Under the pieces are notes generated by a model. The model ran no database searches. It was not told the origin of the DNA and saw only the letters and a list, made by a program, of their open reading frames with translations. A DNA stretch of 64,000 bases from Neolentinus lepideus HHB14362 ss-1 (Eukaryota; Basidiomycota; Agaricomycetes; Gloeophyllales; Gloeophyllaceae), in the NCBI GenBank assembly GCA_001632425.1, contig KV425588.1, positions 164,089-228,088 on the forward strand, given 5' to 3'. The position numbers were made by a program, and so were the translations under genes. Positions 44,390 through 54,996 of the stretch are shown here, one piece after another (positions within the stretch are counted from its first letter, which is position 1; every line of letters starts with the position of its first letter).

Positions 44390-47228
44390 ATGAAAGTACC
44401 CCATCTTGTACTGACAGGTATGTCTCTGAACGTCATTATGGGGGAATACCTTTTGAACTTATTGTGTAGTATTCCTCGCAAGTCGGGCGCAGACGAAGAT
44501 GCTGTGTATGTAACGCAATCCTCTTTATCCTTCTTTATATTGACTAGAGTATATGACAGAACATTGACTACGGCTATCGCGGGTGCTAAGGCGCAAGCCA
44601 AGAAGAAGAAACAGAGGGTTATTGTCATTGAAGAGACAGATGACGAAGACGAGGACGAAGATGGCAATGCCGCTAGGGCCCTCAAGATCAAAGAAACGTA
44701 CGTGATCAACTCCGCAAAATATAATAATATTCGTATTTATACTGGATCACTCAGACCGCAGTCGACCATTCCTTCTAATTCGACCGCTTCTGTGGTTGTT
44801 GAGAACCGATCCCCTGACTTTGCACCTGCTCACAAAGTGTCAGGTGTTAGGCGCTCCTCTGCAAAGTCGATGTACGTCGTTGACTCAAAATGACCTGTGT
44901 TATAATCTGACCATTTACAGGCAAGGGAAGAGTCGCACTATTGTCCGCTCGGATGATGACAAGTCTGGCTCTGCAGATGATGGGTGAGTATTTTCTCAAA
45001 TATTATGATACTCAACGCATTGATGCATACAATAATCGCAGTCCGTCGACCCGACTCCAAGGTACGAAAGGTGTGACGGTCAAAGGAGACCGCTGGGAAG
45101 TGCCAGAAGATTTCGATCTCGATATTTTGTCTGACGTGTAAGTCATTTATTACCTCCTTATACACATTGTTCTCATTATATCAGAGACTTCCCGCCTGCT
45201 AGCCAATTATTAGCTGAAAAGTTTTCCAAGGACGATGCCGCTGCAATCACTAAGGTCAATGGAAAGATGTAGGAGTCTATTATGCCATTTTCATATCCAC
45301 CCTCACCTTGTGAGCTTGTAGACTGGTTCGCGGCACAAAGCGCGCTGTAGTCACGTCTGACGCGGAGAATGAGAGCACCGCTTTGGCTTCTGGAAACTCG
45401 TCTAGGTACGTCATCACATACACAGACATCTTTTCGATCCACTTATATCCTCTAGTAAACGGAATAGGACTGAAGGCCGTCCGACTATCACTAAAATTGT
45501 TCAGACAACTTCTAAAGTCAAGAGTTCGGATGCTGACATAGTCCCAAGTGATGAAGATGACGCTCCAGTTGTGCGGTGAGCAGATTGTTTTGTTGCAGAG
45601 GTCCACATCAATTAATGACACTTTTCCATCAACAGTAACCATCAGAGCGATGATGAGAAGACTACAGATGAAGAAGCTGATGATCTTCCACACGTCAGGT
45701 AGGCGGTCGGATTCAAATTCTCAATATCACCTAGACTGATCTCATAAACACAGTGGCGCGCAAAGTGACAATGATGCAGTCGTCCCTCTGGTTAGGTAAG
45801 TGTATAATGTTCAACACCGTAACAAATATAGATTGATGTATCATACTCAGACCTGCTGGTCAAAGCCCCGTCGATGATCCTGCTGAGGATGGGAAGACCA
45901 GGGATAATGCTGACGCCGATGCTCTGGAAGTGGGGGCACTGATCGATCATGCACAAATGTAAGTACTGTTTTTGAGTATATATCTATTTACGTTTTCTTA
46001 CTATTGCTCTAGTCGGACCGTTGATGCTGTCTGGGAGATAGTCACGGCGGATACTCTGCTTGCTGACACGTATACGGATCTTCCCCTATTGCAAAGGTAT
46101 GCATTGTATGTATTAATAATGTAGGTTCGCTCACCGGTGGTTCAGGACTTGCGAGCTATATCCATCCTCCGACTTCGTTCGTAATAGGGCTGATGGCCAA
46201 GTCAGCTTTTCGGCGTGGGGGGAACACATAGATTGCCACAATTTTCCACGTTGTTTGGGAGAAGGCTTGTGCGAGCACCGTCGCGCCTCCATGAAGTACG
46301 TTGTTTCCGACTTGGTAAATTGTTCTGTAATAATCGAATCACCCTGTAGTTACATCAAGAGCGCCATAGTGTTTCAACGAAAGGATATTCAGATGGACAA
46401 TTACATCAATTTGTCGAGGATAAATCCCTCCATCCTCGACATCTCTTCTGGCAATCAACCTTCTATCTGTGTCGATGGTAACCGTACTCATCCGGCAATC
46501 TGTGTCTCAGTCATTGCAGTAACCGAATGCTATCTCATCCGACCAGTGCAGTTTGGAAACTATCTACAAAAGACTATATACGGCGTCCTGCATACAGTAG
46601 AATGGGAACGCTTCTCCACGGTCGCCTGTCAAACATTCAACGCTATTGGTGGGATGAAGGCCAGGTTGGATGGTAACTCAATTCAGTTCTCGACCAGATC
46701 TTTCAAGATTGCGGATGGTAAGATTCTGAACTCGTATACCTAACACGTGTTTATCCACTAGCTCAAAATTGCAGATGCGGCTGGACCATCCTCCCAACGG
46801 TCTGCTCCGTCCACGCCTTCTCGTTCTGGTAAAGCACCGAAGACGTCTTTGTTTAGTCCAGCAAAATCAGATAACGTCAAAGCCGTACCAGGAAATAAAG
46901 CTAGCGGGATCCGAGTCTTGGATCCCAGTGATGACGGTGTGTTTCTACCTTCATCACGTATTCCCTTTCCTAACTGTAAGTCTGTGACTTAGTGCCCATA
47001 TACGATGCTCGCCTCTCGGTCCTTGACCGTCCTCTCCAATTCCAGAAGTGGATTGACCGCATTCCACAGCTTGGTTTGCCTCGTTATCGCAAAGAAATTA
47101 GGCCTGGATCAAGCGCCTTGGTGTTTTACACTGCTAATCGTTGGTTCCAAAGAGGTGACACTTCCCAGATGCCAAATCTTTCTCTGAACGTGCAATGGGT
47201 AGTTCTCCTTACTAGCCCTCCCATCTAA
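44390..47228 (+). CDS. Uncharacterised multi-exon gene (insertion), family D
   Basis: Many small exons on the plus strand. Early exons encode a basic/acidic, nuclear-looking region (AKAQAKKKKQRVIVIEETDD followed by an EDEDED run; then VSGVRRSSAKSM, SRTIVRSDDDKSGSADD, GDRWEVPEDFDLDILSD). A conserved-looking block follows in the exon 46288-46722: SCSYIKSAIVFQRKDIQMDN, RPVQFGNYLQKTIYGVLHTV and ACQTFNAIGGMKARL. The final exon (47.0-47.2 kb) has YDARLSVLDRPLQF, LGLPRYRKEI and LVFYTANRW. Splicing was not resolved throughout; limits are approximate. No domain recognised; I associate it loosely with multi-copy Agaricomycete hypothetical proteins. Confidence 0.4.
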
Positions 47229-47347
47229 ATGTCATCGTGTACTTGAATGCAATAGAACGTGTCCAATGACACTTATGTTTTTGATGAATATCTTATTCAA
47301 GAAACTTAACTACCACTTTGGGTGAATGACCATATACTTGGCACCAG

Positions 47348-47575
47348 TTATGTTAGCATTCACGTCTGACTAAGGCTACCTTTCCTCACTTTACTCCGGT
47401 TACTCGCCTCAGATTATGTTAGCATGCTGACAAGGGTGTGACTCAGGCTACCGGTTTCTTTCCTCCGGTTATGTTAGTATTCACGTGAAATTATGACTAA
47501 GGCTACCGGTTACTTTCCTCCGGTAATGTTAGACACATGTGAAAGGTCGACCAAGATTACCGGTTGCTTTCCTTG
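47348..47575 (+). repeat. Imperfect tandem repeats upstream of the Helitron
   Basis: About four units of 50-65 bp, each with TTATGTTAG, a CACGTG-like stretch, GACTAAGGCTACCGGTT and TTTCCTCCGG. Located between gene D and the Helitron frames. Could be sub-terminal Helitron DNA or a local minisatellite. Confidence 0.65.
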
Positions 47576-47645
47576 ACGCTTCTCTAACTCTCCCGCATTG
47601 TACTGTCAAGCTGAGGACTCCACTGCTCCCACTCTGCCTGGCCAA

Positions 47646-48437
47646 ATGATCGGGAAATTACTATCAGTCGCTATAACAGTCATAAACTGGCTCCTTGGAA
47701 TGGAGTATATCTTGGACATCGTCCGGCTCATATCCAGAGCATATACACAGGTTAAATCCTGGCACTATACTTCTTTGAAGTCAGTGTATACCTTATCCAT
47801 CTGTAATGATGATTTCATAAATATGATCTATGCTATAATGTATAAGATTGGTGATTCGTTGTTGATCTTCCTCACACTATTTGTTACATTAAAAACTCAA
47901 CTATTTATCACTGGTACATATATATGGATCGAACTAGTATTTATGCCAATTTTGATTAGACAATATAATAAATATCAAAAACACATGCCCAAGCTCGTTG
48001 GGGGAGGAAGTGCATTGATTCCTAGAGTCTCCTTCACCTCTTCTGATGTTCTGAAATATGAACACATTTTTTTGATGCCGGCAGAAACAGAGCACAACAT
48101 ATTGATGTCACCTAATCAAGTCGAATTTAAGTTCTTAGACTATGGGCCACTACCTGTACTAAAATCTAAATTGAGTAACATGGATGGTGTTATACTAAGC
48201 AAGATGCCTCTTCAGAAACTTGCTGAAATGTTACCAAAGGACAAGTTACGATTACTAGGCATGATGCATAAAGTGGTTATAAATATGAAGAATATAAAAA
48301 CCAAATGTGTTACTTCACTGACATCCCACATTTGTGTTGACTGTACACCATTTTGGACTGTGATGTCCCCTTCATTTCCGGATAGGTTGAAGAAATCACC
48401 CAGTGATAGTCAATGGAACTTACACAATTCCAAATGA
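47646..48437 (+). CDS. Helitron ORF1, N-terminal zinc/SAP-like part
   Basis: Begins at the first ATG of an open frame and ends in TGA at 48435-48437. The last third, LPKDKLRLLGMMHKVVINMK followed by a HICVDC motif, resembles the N-terminal 'L..L...H.i......K..L...H.C..C' part of Agaricomycete Helitron proteins. The earlier part is hydrophobic and not recognised; it may lie outside the true coding start. The frame is the same as that of ORF2, with only AAG between the stop and the ORF2 ATG. It may therefore be the N-terminus of one longer protein, separated by a nonsense change. Confidence 0.5.
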   Translation: MIGKLLSVAITVINWLLGMEYILDIVRLISRAYTQVKSWHYTSLKSVYTLSICNDDFINMIYAIMYKIGDSLLIFLTLFVTLKTQLFITGTYIWIELVFMPILIRQYNKYQKHMPKLVGGGSALIPRVSFTSSDVLKYEHIFLMPAETEHNILMSPNQVEFKFLDYGPLPVLKSKLSNMDGVILSKMPLQKLAEMLPKDKLRLLGMMHKVVINMKNIKTKCVTSLTSHICVDCTPFWTVMSPSFPDRLKKSPSDSQWNLHNSK

Positions 48438-48440
48438 AAG

Positions 48441-51400
48441 ATGGAGGCTGTCAATATAGACAGTCTACATCCAGATGTAGAATTTCCCCCAGGCCCACCT
48501 ACAAAAGCATTGCTAAGTAATATAATCAGAGGGTTCACCCAAGCCCAGGCCCCAGATCTCATTGAAGAGAGTGGATGTGCTGTATGTGGTATGCTTTGCC
48601 CGAATTCTTCTTTATCACCTTTGCAAAACTATACTGATAAACTCTACCTCCTGGTAGATAATGGTCGTAATGTCACATGTATAGAGAGAAAGTCGAAGAC
48701 CGAGAATAAAAAAATTATACCAGGGCCTATTCTAGATGGAGATTGTAATAGAGTATGTCCCACATGTTCAAAATCGTTGAACAAAGATCAAATACCTACA
48801 TATGCCCTAGCAAATGGCCTTTGGTTGGGCAAGGTACCTCCCCAGTTACACAATCTTACCTTATCAGAAAAATTGCTGATAGCAAAAGTAAGGCATAATA
48901 GATGTGTTGTTAGAGTGTCTTCCGGAATGTATAAAATGAGAGCAAATGCTATTATGTTTGCTAATCCAACCCCAAAAATATATCAAATACTACCTCCTCC
49001 TAGATCTGAGATGGATGATGTTCTTGCATTTATATATACTGGACCAACACAACCAACAGAAGAAGAATTTAAAAGGACACCTTTGCTAGTTAGTCACAAG
49101 AGAATCTCCAACGCATTAGAATGGCTCAAGATTAATCACATAGATTATTGTGATATTGACATATCATATGATAATATCCGATCATACCCTCAGAATGAAC
49201 CACCTGTCCTCATCAGCTATCATCCCTCTCAAGAACTTAAAGAAGGTTTTGCAAAGGCTTTGAATGATACAGGAGAGGAAGAAGGCACATCCACAGGTCC
49301 CTGCCCATTGGTTGTCCATGGAGTTACAGGATCTGAGTTACACACAAAGAGTATGAAGTCACTTAAAGCTGTTGCAATGAAACATCTTTTGTCTGGTGGG
49401 AAGGTAATGGCAGTGGGACATGCTGAACATCCGGAGTCAATCTATAATAACCCACACCTCTACCCTCAAATGTTCCCGTGGCTCTTCCCATATGGTCTGG
49501 GAGGACTAGGAAATAATAAGTTTTGTAAAAAGGTTCCTGAAATCACTCACAAGCGTCTTTTGTTAATGTATCATGATAAGAGATTCCAAATGGATCAATA
49601 TTTCCCAATTATTGCATTTAATCATGAACAGATCAAGGACAGTACTACAGGAGGTTTCCTACTAGCTGAAAAACATAGCTTTGAAAATATCACAAATAGG
49701 CTATTGTCAGTAAATAAGAGAGCACTAGAAAATCTAGCAGACAGATTATCTAAGAATGAACTAGTAACACCTCAAACTCAAGAAGAGAAAGATTGCTTCA
49801 GATTACTGCATGATTTGGACCATATAGGTAGTCATGTCAAGGGATCAGTAACTAATAAGAGGTTCATGAGGCATGAGATATGGTCACTTATTGCATATAA
49901 AGGTGCTCCATCCTGGTTTATTACATTTGCGCCTGCTGATGTTCAACATCCAATATGCTTGTACTATGCAGGAACAGAAGAGATCTTTAAACCAGACTTA
50001 CTTCCCCAGGACATCAGAGCAAAATTGATTGCCAACAACCCTGTAGCTGGTGCACGTTTCTTTGACATGATGGTGAAACTATTTGTCAAACATGTTCTAG
50101 GAGTAAATAATAACCATGATGGTCTATATGGTAAAACATCAGCATACTATGGCACAGTGGAGCAACAAGGACGTCTCACTCTACATTTACATCTACTACT
50201 ATGGATTGCAAATTCACTAAGTCCACAAGAAATAAGAGAAAGAATGATGGACAAAAATGCTGACTTTAGACAAAAGATGGTGGCCTATCTTGAATCATCA
50301 CATAAGGGGGAGTTTATTGACCAAACTATGGACTCCGTAATCAATGAGGTCAACTTTAAATCTTCAAACCCAACCTATAAGGACCCGACTCAAACACTAC
50401 CAAACATCCCTCCACCAGCTTGTACTCATTGTATCAATGAGAACTGTAATCAATGTAAAGACTCAAAATCTTGGTGGGAAACATTCAATGACATTGTCAA
50501 TGACCTGCTGCTGAAGTCAAATGTACATAAATGTGGAAATCATTGTCTGGTCAATGGAACATGTAAGGCAAGATTCCCAAGACCTCTTATACCAGAGACT
50601 AAAGTTGATGACAACACAGGCTATATTCAAATGTGCAAAGGGGAATCATGGCTGAATACATATACACCAGCTCTCACTTATCTACTCAGATCAAACTCAG
50701 ATGTTACTAGTTTGTTATCAGGGACCGCATTAAAGGCTGTAATTGCATACGTCACAGATTACATCACCAAAACTCCACTCAAAACTTACACAATATTTCA
50801 AACCATTAAAGATGTTTTTGACAGACAATCTACTGTTATCGGAGGTTCTTTGAAAGACCAAGAGAAGGCTAGAAAGGTACTCACCTCAATTGTGAATTCT
50901 TTAACTGTCAAAATGGAGATAGGTGCTCCAATGGCTGCAGCATATATACTTGGAAACCCTGATCATTATACAAGCCATCGATTCCAACCAGTGTATTGGA
51001 AATCATATGTTAGTGAGGTCTTAAAGAGTTATGACATCATCAATGCAAATGAAAGAATAGACTTAGAACACACCGACAAGCTGGTAGTTCAGAAGACTAA
51101 AAAAGGTTACACAGGGTATACTCCCATTATGGATTATATATATAGATCTGATGTGTATGAGGATATTAATTTGTATGATTGGATAAGACTGTCACGTAAG
51201 TCTTCTCTTCCAAAGAATAAGAGATTAAAAGATACAGATGATAGCGATGAGGATGAATCAGTAACAGAACATATGACAGATGTAGATACAGACATTAATT
51301 TAGCTGAGAGTGACATGGAAGAAGTGGAGAATCAAGGGAATGAGGCAGAAACTCCAAAAAAAGATAAGACTATTGACATCCGAAAACTAACATTCACAAA

Positions 51401-54400
51401 AGGTCACCCTCAATACAGGACACACTATACAACAATTGTTAAAGAAGAATTTGGTGTAGTACCAAATTTCACTGGTGGAGCTCTACCAAGATCTGATGCA
51501 GGAGATCGTGAATTCTATTGCACTACAATGCTAACTCTATTCCGGCCATGGCAAACTGGGTTGGATCTAAAGGAAAATCAGCAGACATGGGATGATGCTT
51601 TCCACCAACATGTATTCTCTGACAGACAATTGCAATTAATGACTTTCTTTAATATTCGCTACGAATGTTATGATGCACGGGATGACTATGCAAGGCAAAG
51701 GAAGGCAGGACATGTTGCAGGAATGCCTTCATTTGTGGCTGAAGGTGACTTTGATGATGTACATAATTCTCAAGCTCACGACAATTGGGATACTGATTCT
51801 GATAAAGTTCATCTTATGGAAAATGAATATGCACAGGTAGGAAATGGAACCAAAAACAGAATAAAACAGATGGAGTATATGAGATCTGTCCTCAATGGAG
51901 CTGGATGGTTAGAGAAGTGCCAAAGTGGAGAATGGTCCATTCCAAATAGTCCCAATATTGAACCGAGAACCAAACAAGGATGGACTGATGTAATTCAAAG
52001 CAAGCGTCAAGAGATTTTACAACTAAGAGAACATGCTAGGCAACAGATGGTAGGCAAAGATGGAAAGCCTCCTATGAAACCTCCAAACTGGAGTCAAGTG
52101 GAGCTTGTAGATAAATCATATCTCCTCAAAACCTATCATGCCACTCATCCTGAAATAGGGAAAATGCAAGAGGATGTGGTAAACATGTTTTCATTAAGAC
52201 CAGATCAAGAAAGAGCATTTAGAATAATAGCAAACCATGCCAGTAAACCTCAAACTGAACAGCTCAAAATGTATCTAGGTGGAATGGCTGGGACAGGGAA
52301 ATCACAAGTAATAAAGTCTCTGATACATTATTTCAATGTTCGAAATGAGTCATATCGTTTCATGGTCCTTGCTCCAACTGGATCTGCGGCTGCATTAGTT
52401 GGAGGATCCACATACCACTCTATACTTGGAATTAATGAAAAAACAAACCATCTCAGTATAGGTTCACAAACACTTGCTCAAATACAGAGTCGACTAGATG
52501 GAGTTGAATATATATTTATGGATGAAGTATCAATGCTGGGGTGCCATGACCTATACAAGATATGTTCACAATTATGCAAGATAAATGGTAATCCAGAAGA
52601 TCCCTTTGGTGGAATTAATATGATCTTCTGTGGAGATTTTGCTCAACTACCACCTGCCATGAATCAAGCACCTTTGTATAGCCCAAATATAGGAACCAAC
52701 ATTAATGCAAGAATGACTGTTAGAGCTCAAGAAGCAGCACTTGGAAAAGCAATATGGCATCAATTCACCACAGCTGTTATTTTGAGAGAAAATATGCGTC
52801 AAAAATCTCAAACTCCAGCAGATCGGAAACTTCGAAAGGCATTAGAGAACATGCGATACAAAGCTTGTACTCTTGAAGACATTGAATTTTTGAGAACAAG
52901 GATTGCTGGAAAAGGTGAAGGAAGGCCAAAATTATCCGAAAAGAGATTTAGACATATATCAATAGTAACAGCGCGAAATCTACATAGAGACAAGATAAAT
53001 GAACTTGGTTGTGTCCAATATGCAGAAGATACTAATCAGCAATTATCTCATTTTTTCTCTGTGGATCGATGGAAGACTGAAACTACACCTGGGCATGGCA
53101 AGAAAAAGAGATCAAAGTCTAAACGAGACTCAGATATCATTAATCAAGATGTACAGAAACTTATATGGGATCTATCTCCAGATTGCACAGATCATATACC
53201 TGGTAAATTATCATTATGCAAGGGGATGCCAGTACTAATCAAGAAGAATGAGGCTACTGAATGCTGTATAACTAATGGAGCTGAAGCAAGGGTGGTATCT
53301 TGGCATAGTGATGATTCAACAGGGGTGCCCATCTTAGACACACTCTTTGTAGAACTTATAAATCCACCTCACTCTGTGCAACTTGACAGTCTACCATTAA
53401 ATGTAGTACCATTGACAAAACAGACCATAACTATAAAATGCCGAATGCCCAATGATCAGTATGAACAGATCAGCCGACAACAGATTCCTGTCCTACCTAA
53501 TTTTGCAATGACTGACTATGCATCACAAGGGAGGACCCGCCCAAATAATGTGGTAGATTTATATAACTGTATGACCCATCAATCATATTACACAAGTATA
53601 TCTAGAAGTGCATCTACAGAAGGGACAATTATATTACAGGGTTTTGATTCAAAAAAAATCATGGGAGGGGCAAGTGGATACCTCAGACAAGAGTTCCGTG
53701 AACTAGAAATATTGGATGAAATAACAAAGCTAAGACACAGTGGTATACTACCAGGACACATTGAAGGTCACCGACGAAACACTCTGGTACGTGCATATCA
53801 GCACTGGAAAAAGAATGAATGTCCTCGACATGTCCATCCAGCAATTAAATGGTCTCACAATGATCCATTGAATTTACTAGACTATATTGAGGATGCTACA
53901 TGGAAGATAGTCAAAAAGAATGGTACCAGGACTAAGGCTACTCACGGATCCAGATTGAACGAACCAACTTCACGAATTGATGATAATACTGGACGACAAG
54001 CCTCTATGATGAATGACAAATCTGGCAACCTACATGATGGTCTATCCCAGTCTGAAACACTGGCTACAAAGCCAATAGGATTCATTTGGAGTTCAACTTA
54101 TTCATGTGCCTATGATGCACTATTTACCATCATATATAACATGTGGATGGAAAACCAAAGGAAATGGACAGAAAAATTAAAATGGAATGACCATCTCAGC
54201 TCACTTATTAATAACTTCCATGAATTAGAAAGGAAAGAAATAACCATGGAAGCATGTAGAGATCGAATAAGACAAAAGTTCCATGAACTAGACAGGAACA
54301 GATTTCCAATGAGATGTGGTGCTGGAACCAGTATAATGGATCTATGTGAAGAAATGTTCCAAGGAGTAGACCTTGGAATACGGATCATGTCATGTAAGGT

Positions 54401-54887
54401 ATGTGATAGGCAAGAAAATCATAATATATTGTCTCTTGCATTTGAATGTTATAGATTAGATGGGCCAACATTTGAAAGTGATTCAATAAAAGTTATAACT
54501 GACTGGATAGGTACATATTTAAAGAAAAATGGAATATACTCTGGACGACGATGCTGTAGACAAAAAATGCTTGTGGTATCATCTTTACAGAGTACACCAA
54601 GACTATTAGCCTTCAATGTTGCATCAACGAACATAACACTAGTGAAACAATTCAGTCTCAAGATCACAACAAAAAAGAATTTTTATTTGAGAGGGATCAT
54701 TTATCACGGTGATTACCATTTCACTTGTAGGTATGTAGACAAAATTGGGGACATATGGTTTAATGATGGTATGGAAACAGGAAGAGCGTGTTTCAAAGAA
54801 GGAAATATACAAAATACACCTTTGCAAGACTTGATGTCATGTAGAGGAAAATCAATAGCTACAGTAATATATGCTCAGAGAATGTAA
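48441..54887 (+). CDS. Helitron Rep-helicase with C-terminal USP-like protease
   Basis: 2,148 codons without introns. Order: zinc-binding GCAVCG (residues 45-50) and CPTCSKSL; DUF6570-like segment (ANPTPKIYQILPPPRSE to ALEWLKINH); Helitron-like N domain (YPQMFPWLFPYGLGG); Rep HUH motif in GRLTLHLHLLLW (His582, His584) and paired tyrosines in AYVTDYITK (Tyr770, Tyr774); PIF1-type SF1B helicase with Walker A GMAGTGKS (Lys1287), Walker B FMDEVSM (Asp1361, Glu1362), IFCGDFAQLPP, LRENMRQ and YTSISRS. The C-terminal part (about 1880-2120) has SCAYDALF (Cys1889) and DYHFTCRYVDKIGDIWFNDG (His2093, Asn2108/Asp2109), the Cys and His boxes of a C19/USP-like fold. The element would nick with Rep, unwind and move by rolling circle. 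All key residues appear intact. Confidence 0.9.
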   Translation: MEAVNIDSLHPDVEFPPGPPTKALLSNIIRGFTQAQAPDLIEESGCAVCGMLCPNSSLSPLQNYTDKLYLLVDNGRNVTCIERKSKTENKKIIPGPILDGDCNRVCPTCSKSLNKDQIPTYALANGLWLGKVPPQLHNLTLSEKLLIAKVRHNRCVVRVSSGMYKMRANAIMFANPTPKIYQILPPPRSEMDDVLAFIYTGPTQPTEEEFKRTPLLVSHKRISNALEWLKINHIDYCDIDISYDNIRSYPQNEPPVLISYHPSQELKEGFAKALNDTGEEEGTSTGPCPLVVHGVTGSELHTKSMKSLKAVAMKHLLSGGKVMAVGHAEHPESIYNNPHLYPQMFPWLFPYGLGGLGNNKFCKKVPEITHKRLLLMYHDKRFQMDQYFPIIAFNHEQIKDSTTGGFLLAEKHSFENITNRLLSVNKRALENLADRLSKNELVTPQTQEEKDCFRLLHDLDHIGSHVKGSVTNKRFMRHEIWSLIAYKGAPSWFITFAPADVQHPICLYYAGTEEIFKPDLLPQDIRAKLIANNPVAGARFFDMMVKLFVKHVLGVNNNHDGLYGKTSAYYGTVEQQGRLTLHLHLLLWIANSLSPQEIRERMMDKNADFRQKMVAYLESSHKGEFIDQTMDSVINEVNFKSSNPTYKDPTQTLPNIPPPACTHCINENCNQCKDSKSWWETFNDIVNDLLLKSNVHKCGNHCLVNGTCKARFPRPLIPETKVDDNTGYIQMCKGESWLNTYTPALTYLLRSNSDVTSLLSGTALKAVIAYVTDYITKTPLKTYTIFQTIKDVFDRQSTVIGGSLKDQEKARKVLTSIVNSLTVKMEIGAPMAAAYILGNPDHYTSHRFQPVYWKSYVSEVLKSYDIINANERIDLEHTDKLVVQKTKKGYTGYTPIMDYIYRSDVYEDINLYDWIRLSRKSSLPKNKRLKDTDDSDEDESVTEHMTDVDTDINLAESDMEEVENQGNEAETPKKDKTIDIRKLTFTKGHPQYRTHYTTIVKEEFGVVPNFTGGALPRSDAGDREFYCTTMLTLFRPWQTGLDLKENQQTWDDAFHQHVFSDRQLQLMTFFNIRYECYDARDDYARQRKAGHVAGMPSFVAEGDFDDVHNSQAHDNWDTDSDKVHLMENEYAQVGNGTKNRIKQMEYMRSVLNGAGWLEKCQSGEWSIPNSPNIEPRTKQGWTDVIQSKRQEILQLREHARQQMVGKDGKPPMKPPNWSQVELVDKSYLLKTYHATHPEIGKMQEDVVNMFSLRPDQERAFRIIANHASKPQTEQLKMYLGGMAGTGKSQVIKSLIHYFNVRNESYRFMVLAPTGSAAALVGGSTYHSILGINEKTNHLSIGSQTLAQIQSRLDGVEYIFMDEVSMLGCHDLYKICSQLCKINGNPEDPFGGINMIFCGDFAQLPPAMNQAPLYSPNIGTNINARMTVRAQEAALGKAIWHQFTTAVILRENMRQKSQTPADRKLRKALENMRYKACTLEDIEFLRTRIAGKGEGRPKLSEKRFRHISIVTARNLHRDKINELGCVQYAEDTNQQLSHFFSVDRWKTETTPGHGKKKRSKSKRDSDIINQDVQKLIWDLSPDCTDHIPGKLSLCKGMPVLIKKNEATECCITNGAEARVVSWHSDDSTGVPILDTLFVELINPPHSVQLDSLPLNVVPLTKQTITIKCRMPNDQYEQISRQQIPVLPNFAMTDYASQGRTRPNNVVDLYNCMTHQSYYTSISRSASTEGTIILQGFDSKKIMGGASGYLRQEFRELEILDEITKLRHSGILPGHIEGHRRNTLVRAYQHWKKNECPRHVHPAIKWSHNDPLNLLDYIEDATWKIVKKNGTRTKATHGSRLNEPTSRIDDNTGRQASMMNDKSGNLHDGLSQSETLATKPIGFIWSSTYSCAYDALFTIIYNMWMENQRKWTEKLKWNDHLSSLINNFHELERKEITMEACRDRIRQKFHELDRNRFPMRCGAGTSIMDLCEEMFQGVDLGIRIMSCKVCDRQENHNILSLAFECYRLDGPTFESDSIKVITDWIGTYLKKNGIYSGRRCCRQKMLVVSSLQSTPRLLAFNVASTNITLVKQFSLKITTKKNFYLRGIIYHGDYHFTCRYVDKIGDIWFNDGMETGRACFKEGNIQNTPLQDLMSCRGKSIATVIYAQRM

Positions 54888-54978
54888 TACACAAACTGAC
54901 ATCAGGACTCGTAACCATGCCATGCGGAGCAGTGGCCCTCTAACACAAGTATTTCAATCGAATGTGTAAGCTACGAGA

Positions 54979-54996
54979 CTGAAGAAAACCCTTCAG
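54979..54996 (+). promoter_or_regulatory. Helitron 3' hairpin
   Basis: Perfect stem CTGAAG / CTTCAG with a six-base AAAACC loop, ending 4 bases before the terminal CTAG. Acts as the rolling-circle termination signal in Helitrons. Confidence 0.8.
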
